From Discostella pseudostelligera (taxonomy: Eukaryota > Bacillariophyta > Thalassiosirophyceae > Thalassiosirales > Thalassiosiraceae): a stretch of DNA of 13,503 nucleotides. Positions 1-8,509 of this stretch are shown piece by piece (the first letter of the stretch is position 1; each line of letters opens with the position of its first letter). The DNA lies in assembly GCA_036940085.1 (NCBI GenBank), contig JALLBK010000770.1:1-13503 (forward strand), in the 5' to 3' direction. The notes beneath the pieces are model-generated. The model was not told the DNA's origin and did not search any database. It saw nothing but the letters and a program-made list of their open reading frames with translations. Made by a program: the position numbers and the translations under genes.

Positions 1-696
1 TTCAGCATAAACTAAGCTCATAATTTTCACCTGAACACAAATTGCACATCTCCTTACAATTTATTCAGTTTGTTCCTCTCACTCAGGTCCCCAGCCCCCA
101 GCTCAAGACAAGCTCTGCCTCCAGCCCTTCTCACATCACGACACAGTTGTTGATTGAGTATGTCAATTATCTACCTTCGGTGTGCCGATTCTGCCACCTT
201 CCTCCATTATGTCGTCGACGATCATTGGCATATCGACGTCAACAAGCCAGCAGCATAGGAGGAGCGCCGCGGGAGAACCAGCCAGCGAAAACAAAAACGC
301 CGGTCCCCAAAGGTAGCAGGGACAATTATCTGTTGGTGTGTTTCCATGGCCGTAACTCGATGGGAAGATGATCATAGGGGGCGGCGGCGGCCATGGCCAT
401 GGTCGACTACTCTTACAGATCTACTTTCTACTTCTACTTTCTATGGTACTTACGCGAGCGAGGGGCGGCGGGAAAGTGCAGATTTGAAGTTCCGGACACA
501 GAAAAATTCGTACAATATGGCGGGAGGCCGGAGCGATGGATTAAAGATATTGAGGGGAACTTCTTGCCTCCCCCCCTGGATCTTTGTTTTCTCCCCCCTT
601 TTCCAAGATCTTCCGACATCCGCTTCCGCCGAATCCGACACCACTTCTATTCTACAGACTTCTACTATGGTACCTACTGGTGCCAACTACTTCATC
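1..696. other. Upstream region of the first gene, no supported gene
   Basis: I find no convincing gene in the first 696 bases. Reading frames are open here by chance: one runs in frame into the first gene from an ATG at 346, and an overlapping one from 393 runs through the same DNA. Neither translation resembles a known protein, and both are rich in Arg/Tyr/Pro as expected from out-of-frame GC-rich DNA. The stretch most likely holds the promoter and 5' UTR of the plastid-targeted gene at 697. It contains two GGCGGGA-type boxes (about 467-475 and 518-525) and a CCATGGCCATGG repeat near 390. Confidence 0.5.
467..525 (+). promoter_or_regulatory. Two E2F-like GGCGGGA boxes
   Basis: CGGCGGGAAA around 466-475 and TATGGCGGGAGG around 516-527 both contain GGCGGGA, the core of eukaryotic E2F/DP sites (TTTSSCGC family). 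They lie about 170-230 bases upstream of the chosen ATG at 697, which suits a proximal promoter. The second shares the eight-base core TGGCGGGA with all three boxes in the divergent promoter at 11036-11112. That these are functional E2F sites is inference. The local DNA is GC-rich, so chance matches are possible. Confidence 0.35.
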
Positions 697-1981
697 ATGA
701 AGCTGATGCATCCTCCTACCTCGCTGTCCGTTATTGCCATGGCGGCACTGCTGCTGCTCCTGTATCCGTCTTGCATGACGTCGTCAACAACACCCTCTAT
801 GACTATGACGGCCATGGCATTCATCACCCCCGCCGTTCGCATCCAACCCATCAACCCAACCCATTCACAACATCTTCCGCTGTCACCATCACCGCGTTGT
901 ACTGTTTTTTCTACATACCATCCACGATCAGCATCCTCATCATTGCCATTCGCACCAGCAGTAGCATCATGTCGTCGTCAATATTCCCATTCATCCTACG
1001 GCTGGGCTCGTCACATGAGCGAACAACCCCCCGACGACGAGGGTGCTGATCTTGCTGCACAATTCTTCAAGGCATTGTCTGAACGGAACATTTCATTGGA
1101 CAAGGATGAACTGGATGAAGATGACGATGAGGAGGAGGAAGACGACGATGAAGAGTACTACGACGATGATGAAACCAACAGCGGCGAAGGTGATGATGCC
1201 GATGATGCCATCTTGCGAGAATACGATGTCCCTACTACGGAAGAGGGGATGATGGAACTTACCGATACACAGATTTATGATGATTTGAAAGATCGAGTAT
1301 TGGAAAGTGCTGGTGCGTTTGTGGAGTTGGCAAGTTTGTCCGTGGATGAGGATGAGGGGTTGGTGGTAGGGGGAGATATTTTGGGGGAGGAAGAAGATGA
1401 TGGGGTGTATCATCCTCCGACGAATGTTCCAGATTCGGGTTTGACAGCTGGGGAGGTTGTAGAGTTGGGTGAGTGGGACATGTAATGCATTTCCTTTCTC
1501 TTTATTTCAATCAATTACACGCACATCTTCGCTCATAATCATCATTGCTCATCACGCACATCCTACAGTCCTAGCAGGATTGCGCAACAACGACATTCCT
1601 CGACCAGACTACGGCATTGAAATACTCTTTGGCTATTCCAGTCCAGGATCCTATATACACGAACAACTCGAATCCGGCACGCTAACTCCATCCCAATACC
1701 GTGCATTTCTATTATCCTCCGGGGATGATAATGCGGCATTGTTTACACATGGGAGTGTCATTATTGACAAGGCCGAGTTGTCACCGGATGGATTGAAAGG
1801 ATATTTTACAGCTAGGCTAATGCCGTCGTCGACATCGGGTATGGAGACTGGAGGAGTAGGAGAGGGTGTAGCTGTGAATTTTATTCTGTCGACGACTGGT
1901 ACGAATGATGACGATTGTTGGCTTATCGATTCGATGCTTATTCGACCGTCGAAATTGAGAAGGAGGAGGGGACGACGTTGA
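697..1981 (+). CDS. Plastid-targeted protein of unknown function, acidic middle region
   Basis: Two exons, 697-1468 and 1569-1981, joined across a 100-base GTGAGT...CTACAG intron. The split codon reads G|TC, giving ...EVVELVLAGLRNND..., 394 residues. I chose the ATG at 697 because it starts a signal peptide (hydrophobic residues about 10-26) that ends at AMA|FITP (residues 39-45), the diatom plastid junction. A Ser/Pro/Arg-rich transit-like region follows to about residue 108. Next is a strongly acidic stretch, nearly all Asp/Glu at about 135-170. The C-terminal half looks folded, with the motif NNDIPRPDYGIEILFGYSSP. It ends in a basic SKLRRRRGRR tail. I do not recognise the family with certainty. 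The N-D-x-P...D-x-G pattern feels like a DUF found in algal and plant plastid proteins, but this is from memory and unverified. An in-frame ATG at 346 would extend the N-terminus but bury the signal peptide. A further 3' exon cannot be excluded, because the final residues come from a low-complexity purine run. Confidence 0.72.
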
Positions 1982-2519
1982 GCGGGAATGAGGAAAGAGA
2001 GCGAACACCATGCCCTGCAACCTCTCACTCAGTTTGGGAACTGAGATAGGAGATTTTTTTCTGGGGGCCAAGTTCGAGCAGAAGCAGCTTTTGCACCGAG
2101 AGGATTTCGATTTTGGCGCTATTGATAAATATGATGTAGACACTCTGCAGCAAAGCTATTGAAAAGGCTTCAAAAGCCATGCTATTACCTATCCTATTTT
2201 AACAATTTCACTTTTGACATTTTTCATTTTTGGTTGAAAAGGAGCGTACCAAAACAGTTTGGGCTGTCAGATCGCCGTCGATGCTCGGCGAAAGTAGTAC
2301 GTAAATGCATCTGAATATGATTATACACGTGGCAGGATGGGTCAACCGTGTGAAATTGCAAATTGAAAGGATATCCAGTACTCCTAGCTTACATTTGTGC
2401 ATTTTGCGTAGGGCTAATTCCGACTGCCGCCATCCACCACACACCACAACCATAACCGCCAAAACACTACTCCTACTAGGTAGTATATATATCCTTCACC
2501 AACAAAGAGAGGTTTGACG
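1982..2519. other. Intergenic region between the plastid gene and RPN6
   Basis: This 538-base spacer holds the 3' end of the first gene and the RPN6 promoter. An ATG at 2010 opens a 50-codon frame ending at 2162 whose composition looks moderately protein-like, including a G-D-F-F-L-G-A-K-F stretch. It could be a missed 3' exon of the first gene or chance. I found no splice pair that joins it in frame, so I do not call it. An AT alternation TATATATAT at about 2484-2492 lies 28 bases before the RPN6 ATG. It is too close to the ATG to be a typical TATA box unless the 5' UTR is extremely short. Confidence 0.4.
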
Positions 2520-3971
2520 ATGGCAGCCGAAAGTGAAACCATGGAATTGGAGTCCGTCCCTACTACCACCGCACCCGCACCAGATGTCGTCGTCGACGAC
2601 ATCAACAACGACAAAGAAGAGGACTGTTCCGACCTCGTTGATCTTCTCGAAGCTGTCGACGACGCCACCAAGACGCCAACACCCTCCGACGCCATCCCCA
2701 TCTTGACATCCATTCTCACCGAACCATCCAATCGCTTTGGACCAAAAGCATCTGCCCTCAAAGAACGTGCCGTCTACGCTTTAGCACGTGCCTACTGCAA
2801 TGATAATCGACATGATATGGTAGTTACCCTCCTCACGGGTACCACCTGCGCTCCATTCTTCGCGAATGTCACCAAAGCCAAGACGGCCAAGGTAGTCCGT
2901 GCCGTACTGGATGCGGTGTGTGCATTGGCACCAGAAGCCCTGGACATGCAGGCACAGATATGTCGTAATATAATTGCTTGGTGTCAAGCTGAGAAGCGTA
3001 CATTTTTACGTCAACGCGTCGAGGCAAAGTTGGCATCGGTATTGTTCCAACAGGACAAGTATGGTGAGGCATTAACATTGGTGGACAACTTGCTTTTGGA
3101 GCTAAAGAAGTTGGATGACAAACAGTTATTGGTGGAAGTGCATCTCGTCGAATCAAAGATTCATCATGGATTACGTGGTATGGCCAAATCGAAGGCGGCA
3201 CTTACCGCATCCCGTACGAATGCCAATGCCATTTATGTCTCTCCCGCCCTACAATCTCAAATTGATCTAATGAGCGGTGTCCTTCACTGTGAGGAGGGGG
3301 ATTATGACACTGCCCACTCGTACTTTTTGGAGGCATTTGAACAGTTGGATCAACTCGATGATCGGGAGAAGGCAGTGCCATGTCTCAAGTATATGATGTT
3401 GTGTAAAATTCTGGATAGTCTCTCGAAGGCATTGGGGATTAGTTCTACGGGTGCGACGGGGATACGTTCGGATAGGAATGCCGCGGATATATCGGGGATG
3501 ATTACTGGGAAGCGAGGAGTGAAGTATGCCGGAAGTGACGTTGAGGCCATGTCGGCTATTGCTGGTGCTGCCTCGAAACGATCGTTGAAAGAGTATGAAG
3601 CCGTACTCGTCAAATATCCCCATGAGTTGCAGGATGATTTGTTAATCAAGCACCATCTTGGGACGCTTCAGGAACAACTCTTGGAGTCCAATCTCATTCG
3701 GATTATCGAGCCATACTCTTGCGTGGAGATTGAACATGTCGCTCAGTTGATAGAAATGCCACTACCGGTGGTGGAGAGGAAGTTGAGTCAAATGATATTG
3801 GATGCCAAGTTTCGTGGGATTTTGGATCAGGGGAAAGGTCAGCTCGTTGTGTACGAAGATGCTGATATGGATAAAGCTATGGAGAATGGATTGAAGGTTA
3901 TTGAAAATATGGATAAAGTGTTGACTTCGTTGTTTAGTCGAAGCCAAAAGCTCAGGAGCATGATGGTGTAG
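2520..3971 (+). CDS. PSMD11: 26S proteasome non-ATPase regulatory subunit 11 (RPN6)
   Basis: Single-exon gene for 483 residues. RPN6 is a lid subunit of the 19S regulatory particle. It clamps lid to base and the 20S core, and acts in ATP-dependent degradation of ubiquitinated proteins in cytosol and nucleus. Helical TPR-like repeats fill the first two thirds (for example AEKRTFLRQRVEAKLASV and LVEVHLVESKIHHGL). The C-terminal PCI domain includes LLESNLIRIIEPYS and ERKLSQMILDAKFRGILDQG (about residues 380-440), which match animal and fungal RPN6 almost residue for residue as I recall them. A final helix (MENGLKVIENMDKVLTSLF) closes the protein. The length exceeds the roughly 420 residues of animal RPN6, mainly through an acidic Thr/Pro/Asp-rich N-terminal extension of about 35-45 residues. 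The start is the first ATG in the frame, in context ACGATGG. No intron is needed. A second proteasome gene, the PSMG4-like chaperone, lies 7 kb downstream. Confidence 0.97.
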   Translation: MAAESETMELESVPTTTAPAPDVVVDDINNDKEEDCSDLVDLLEAVDDATKTPTPSDAIPILTSILTEPSNRFGPKASALKERAVYALARAYCNDNRHDMVVTLLTGTTCAPFFANVTKAKTAKVVRAVLDAVCALAPEALDMQAQICRNIIAWCQAEKRTFLRQRVEAKLASVLFQQDKYGEALTLVDNLLLELKKLDDKQLLVEVHLVESKIHHGLRGMAKSKAALTASRTNANAIYVSPALQSQIDLMSGVLHCEEGDYDTAHSYFLEAFEQLDQLDDREKAVPCLKYMMLCKILDSLSKALGISSTGATGIRSDRNAADISGMITGKRGVKYAGSDVEAMSAIAGAASKRSLKEYEAVLVKYPHELQDDLLIKHHLGTLQEQLLESNLIRIIEPYSCVEIEHVAQLIEMPLPVVERKLSQMILDAKFRGILDQGKGQLVVYEDADMDKAMENGLKVIENMDKVLTSLFSRSQKLRSMMV

Positions 3972-4417
3972 AGTTAGACTTAGTGTCCATATCACGTCAA
4001 GTACCTGACGTAGAAGGGAATCGAATAGCGTCATAACTGTCTGAATATGCAATATGGTCCATACAATGCTATTATTTCATGGTCATCATCTTCCGTCTCC
4101 AGCATGCATCGCATTGCAGAAGCTCCTCTATCGCTTCAGTCCTCTTCGGTGCAAGGTGCCACGTGTAATTAGTCTGACCGTCGATGCAGGAAAGCCGGGA
4201 ATTTCGCCAGCATTTTTTGAATTCTCGTGGTTCATCGGTGAATTCGCGAGAAATGCTGGATCCAACAAAATCCACGACGACAACAACGACGCACCCGCCC
4301 GCCCGCCCAACAGACAAAACCAACACCAACCACACCAAAACCACACACAAGCGAGGGCGACGAGGCTGGCCGACGACGACTCCTATGCGACCGTAGCGCC
4401 CCCCGATAAGATAAATC
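3972..4417. other. Intergenic region and probable 5' leader of beta-COP
   Basis: The 446 bases between RPN6 and beta-COP contain no supported gene. Reading frames on both strands are open by composition only. Two features stand out. One is an imperfect inverted repeat at 4207-4259. The other is a strand-asymmetric tract from about 4262 to 4350, made almost entirely of A and C on the + strand, with CCCGCCCGCCCGCCC inside. The A/C-rich tract sits 70-150 bases before the beta-COP ATG, so it is probably an unstructured 5' UTR. A CRE-like TGACGT occurs at about 4008-4013. Confidence 0.45.
4207..4259. repeat. Imperfect inverted repeat upstream of beta-COP
   Basis: CCAGCATTT at 4207-4215 is perfectly complementary to AAATGCTGG at 4251-4259. 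Inside these arms, GAATTC occurs at 4219-4224 and again at 4240-4245. TTCTCG (4222-4227) can alternatively pair with CGAGAA (4247-4252). The dyad could form a cruciform or an RNA hairpin with about 9 bp outer and 6 bp inner stems. It ends 158 bases before the beta-COP start codon, in the promoter or 5' UTR. It is not followed by a U-tract and is not a bacterial-type terminator. Function unknown. Confidence 0.6.
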
Positions 4418-7400
4418 ATGTCGGCCGCAACCAATAGCAATGAATCCTACTGCACATTCACCCTCGCCTCTGACGTGACGGCGGGGGGGCTTCCGTCGGA
4501 GGAAGAAATTGCCAAGCAGCTTGAGAGCAATGATCCCAAGGTACGAAAAGATTTTGGTTGTTAAGCCCTGGGGGCGGGGGAGGGGGTGGTCTTGCTCAAT
4601 GACTTTGCTGCTGCTATATTGAGATCTCAATTTTAGAAGGAGAAGTCAATATAGATATCATTGTGGAGAGGGGGTATGTCTTGCTGTCAATTTAATTTTC
4701 TACCGGTGAATGACTCTAGCGCTCATGGGTCTGCGTTCAATTACACTATAAGTTGTGTCCCTTGCCTTCGCTTTTGCTTGTTGCGCCCTTGTCACTACCC
4801 AATTGGATAGTCGTCAAATTATTTTCATTTCGAAAGTCTCTAATACCTTAATTATTTTTGTCATACACCCCCAATCGCAGGTTAAAAGGCACGCCCTCAA
4901 AGCGGCCATTATGGCCATGCTTGGGGGCGAGGCCATGCCACGCATCCTAATGCAGGTCATTCGCTTCTGCATAAACTCTGACGACAAACCACTCAAAAAG
5001 CTATGCATGCTCTACTGGGAGGTGGTGCCAAAATATCAAGAGCCATCGTCCGATCAAATCCTACGCGCCGCATCGGGGGGACCTCCCGTCCAACGGAAGC
5101 TATTACCAGAGATGATATTGGTGTGCAACGCGCTCATGAATGACTTGAACCACCCCAACGAGTACGTCCGTGGTTCGATGCTACGTTTCCTATGCAAAGT
5201 GAAGGATGAGGAAATTTTGGGACCCATCATTCCCAGTATTAAGGCGTGTTTGCAGCATCGTCATCCGTACGTTCGAAAGAATGCCGCCATGGCGGTATTT
5301 CATGCGCATCGGCTGCATGGGGAGTCACTCATTCCCGACGGTCCCGAGCTTGTCGCAACCTTTATCAACGCCGAGACCGATGTGGGGGCACGTAGGAATG
5401 CCTTCCTCATGCTGTACAACGAGTCAGAAGAATTGGCCATTCAATTCCTTGCCAAAAACTTGGACGACGTTAGCAAGTTTGGGGATGGATTTGCCCTCTT
5501 GGTACTTGATCTTACCCGCAAGGCCTGCCGACGTGATCCTAATCAAAAATCTCGATTTGTTCGCGTCTTATTTCAAATGTTGTCGTCGGAATCACCCGCG
5601 GTTTCCTACGAGGCGGCATGGACTCTCATTTCGCTGTCCAATTCACCCACGGCCGTTCGTGCCGCTGCCGCGACGTATACCAACCTACTCAACTCCCAAA
5701 ATGATAATAACGTAATCATGATTGTGCTGGAGCGTCTTGAGAAGCTGCAGAAGAAACATGCCAAAATCCTCCAAGAGCTCCTTCCGGATATTATGCGTGG
5801 TCTCTCCTCTCCCAACCCTGACATTTGTAAGAAGATCCTGGATGTGGCCATGACCCTCGTGACCTCCAAAAATGTTGGGGAAGTCGTCACGACGCTCAAA
5901 CGAGAGGTGTCGAAGACAACGCAGGAAAGTGCGGACTCGTCGGAGGATAAGGGCAAGGTGTACCGTAACATGCTCATTATGGCAATTCATGGATGTGCCG
6001 TACGCTTCCCCCACGTTGCCGAGAGTGTCGTACACACACTGATGGACTTCCTTTCGTCCGATGGGGGTATGCAAGTCATTATCTTTGTTAGGGCAATTGT
6101 GGAACGATACCCCGATCTTCGGCCTGTCATTCTTTCAAAGCTCATCAATACCGTGGATGAGGTGACGAATAACAATGTCATGTGCATCTGTTTGTGGATC
6201 CTGGGAGAGTATTGTGAAACGTTTGACGCGGTGACGGATGCCTTCGACACCATTACGAAACAGCTTGGCAATGCACCCTTTATTGTACAGGCTGAAGAGA
6301 AACAAGCCCAAGAACAGGCTGCCATCGAGGCCGCGAAGGGACGTAAGCTGGTCACGAAAAACGTAATTCTTGCGGATGGGACTTATGCGACACAGACAGT
6401 GTATTCAGAACCGAAAGTCAGTCAATCAGCCTTGGATAAGAGTCCTCACTTGCGTAAAATGATTATTGAGGGTGACATCTTCCTCGGAACCATCATTGCC
6501 TCCTGCCTGACGAAGTTGTGCCTGCGTGCTCCCGATGTTGGCGTGGATGCGGTGACGGTGAAATCCATGACTGTCAAGGCATTGCTTGCCATGTGTGGGA
6601 TTGTTAAGATGGCAGAAGTTACCGTGTCGGCGCAAAAGTCTAGCCTTGCCGATTGCAGTGAGCGTGTCACACTTTGTTGCAGAGCCCTGTTGGATCCAAA
6701 GGCGAAGGCACTATTGAAACAGACGTTGCTTTCCGAGGGGAAACATAGCTTTGCTGCGTTTTTGGCGCACGTTCAGGACAAATCTACTAGTAGTGGAAGT
6801 GAAGAGTCGAAGGATGAGATGGTCATTGCCCAAGCGGATGATTTGATCCACTTCCGACAGCTACGATCATTGACGGCGCAGGGGGGTGATCTTGATCTTG
6901 ACGACGGCAGTGACCTTGCCCGCGCTACTGGATATACCGATGGCGGCTCCCTCTTGAGTAATGAACTGAGCCATGTGTATCAACTTAGTGGATTTGCTGA
7001 TCCTGTTTATGCCGAGGCCTTCGTTACTGTGCACGAGTATGATATTCTTCTTGAGATTCTGGTCATCAACCGCACTCCCAACACTCTGGCTAACCTCACT
7101 GTTGAACTCAGCACCATGGGAGATATGAAGATTGTCGAACGGCCTCAGAGCCAAACAATTGGCCCACTGGATCAGATGACTATTCGTGCTAGCATTAAGG
7201 TGTCGTCTACTGAGACCGGACATATTTTCGGAACGATTGTGTACGAGGATACATCCACCCGAGAGAAGGGGTACATCAACCTCAATGATATTCACATGGA
7301 TATTATGGATTACATCCGCCCCGCCATTTGCACTGATGAGATCTTCAGGTCAATGTGGGCAGAGTTTGAATGGGAAAATAAGGTGGCCATCGCTACTTCC

Positions 7401-7944
7401 ATTACTGATTTGATTGAATTTGTCGATCACATTGTGACCTCCACAAACATGAGCTGTCTCACACCACATGATAGAAGCGAGAAGGGAAGCTTTTTAGCGG
7501 CCAATTTGTACGCCAAGAGGTAAGCATTGCATCGCGACCGACTTCTGCTTGAAACCCTGGTTCGTGTTAGATACTGCCCGTCAGTGCCAGCTGTCTGTTA
7601 AATCCAAGGGAATATAGATGTTTCTGGCCGCAGGAATGCCGCCAAGGCATTGTTGTGGTCGTTCAGCACTCTATTGCAAACCACTGGCTGTCCGCATGTC
7701 ATCAGCATTTTGGTATCGTTGCGCTGTTACATCTCACTTACATACTTCTTTTACTTGTTGTCCTCATTGCAGCGTGTTTGGGGAAGACGCTCTTGTCAAT
7801 GTATCCGTAGAGAAGAAGGACGACAATGACGGCAAGCTTGCAGGCTACATAAGGATTCGATCAAAAACTCAAGGGATTGCTCTAAGTCTGGGTGACCGAA
7901 TCACCAGTGTTCAACGGGGATTGCAACCGAATAAAAAGCACTAG
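4418..7944 (+). CDS. COPB1: Coatomer subunit beta (beta-COP)
   Basis: Three exons, 4418-4540, 4881-7519 and 7773-7944, encode 977 residues, close to the roughly 950-970 usual for the family. Introns are 340 and 253 bases, both GT-AG. The junctions read NDPK|VKRHALK and [15 protein letters not shown], as in other beta-COPs. The protein is a large subunit of the COPI coat, which drives Golgi-to-ER and intra-Golgi vesicle transport on Golgi membranes. An adaptin-like HEAT solenoid fills roughly residues 15-540 ([57 protein letters not shown]). A linker with acidic [11 protein letters not shown] follows. The C-terminal coatomer-beta and appendage domains are very conserved ([66 protein letters not shown]). 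The ATG at 4418 is chosen because exon 1 supplies the typical [18 protein letters not shown]-terminus before a clean GTACGA donor. The sequence shows no frameshift or missing domain. Confidence 0.96.
4541..4880 (+). other. Beta-COP intron 1, with G-rich tract
   Basis: This 340-base intron runs from GTACGA to ATCGCAG and is the longest in the window. Near its 5' end, 4570-4589 has three G5 tracts separated by single bases, followed by TGG. It also holds a 14-base perfect palindrome, ATTGAGATCTCAAT, at 4618-4631. No gene is seen inside. The frame of exon 2 is open backward to about 4755, but that segment is not protein-like (Ile/Phe-rich) and exon 1 supplies the proper N-terminus. Confidence 0.85.
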
Positions 7945-8509
7945 CGCAATTGGGTATTATCTTAGGTGTGTTTGAGTTGCAATGCTGGGAATGGAAGAAG
8001 ATAAACAGCTTCGATTTCGCTTGACTTCAAACGCTACAGCTGGCAATAAATTTTGTAATAATCTCTGTTCGCCGAGTATGATGTACAGTATGCGAGTTCA
8101 AATTTTTCCCTATCATCATTCCTCCCGTTGTCCGTCACCGCAACAATTCCAACAATGAAATGGCATATTCACTGACATCAAACTCTAGAGGAGTACGTAC
8201 CACACTGCCTCTCTAGAGAGCTGCCTCTCTACGTAGAGATACTGCATAGCTGCCAACCGATTAACAGCGAGGATTTCTACGATTTGATTGTCGCAACTAT
8301 CGCTAACCATTAGTCGTAAGTTGGAACTGGTACTCAATTGGCCGTAAGTACGTCATTCTTGAAGTCTACCACCACTTCCCCCAAAATCAATGCACAAGAC
8401 ACGATTACGATGACGATGACGATGGTGCACCTGCCGCTTGCCGCAGCCAAACCACATCTCCGCAGCTCCGGCATCCGGCACCATTCGCATCGAAAACAAT
8501 ACTTTCATC
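7945..8509. other. Promoter and leader region of plastid ferredoxin-NADP reductase
   Basis: This 565-base spacer follows beta-COP and has no supported gene. It holds a cluster of short perfect palindromes (8183-8239), a CRE-like ACGTCA at 8350-8355 and an ATGACG triplet run at 8410-8424. The ATGs of that run open a frame that overlaps the reductase start codon in another frame. Diatom CO2/cAMP-responsive promoters are known to use TGACGT/ACGTCA boxes. Whether this single copy acts so is untested. Confidence 0.45.
8183..8239. repeat. Cluster of palindromes and an 11-base direct repeat upstream of FNR
   Basis: Within 57 bases lie CTCTAGAG (8183-8190), GTACGTAC (8193-8200), CTCTCTAGAGAG (8209-8220) and TCTCTACGTAGAGA (8226-8239), each a perfect palindrome. 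The last two each sit in a copy of the direct repeat CTGCCTCTCTA (8205-8215 and 8221-8231, offset 16 bases). The array is about 270 bases before the reductase ATG, so it may be a transcription factor binding array. No match to a named factor is claimed. Confidence 0.7.

Noticed and set aside
346..696. N-terminal extension of the first gene from the ATG at 346
   Set aside because: It would place 117 non-homologous-looking residues ahead of a clear signal peptide at 697, which must be N-terminal to work. The E2F-like boxes also lie in this stretch.
393..1049. Open frame of 218 codons overlapping the first gene in another frame
   Set aside because: It is a shadow of the plastid gene. The translation is rich in Tyr, His, Arg and Pro and has no domain pattern, while the other frame has a signal peptide, plastid junction and spliced continuation.
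2484..2492. TATATATAT as the RPN6 TATA box
   Set aside because: It is only 28 bases before the ATG, so transcription would start at or after the start codon. It could be a simple AT run in the 5' UTR.
4054..4437. Open frames on both strands between RPN6 and beta-COP (about 120-130 codons)
   Set aside because: They arise from a low-complexity A/C-rich tract and overlap the beta-COP start. The translations are repeats of Pro/Asn/His/Thr or Gly/Val with no protein character.
6867..7295. Minus-strand 142-codon frame within beta-COP
   Set aside because: It lies wholly opposite the highly conserved C-terminal coding sequence of beta-COP and shows no recognisable domain.
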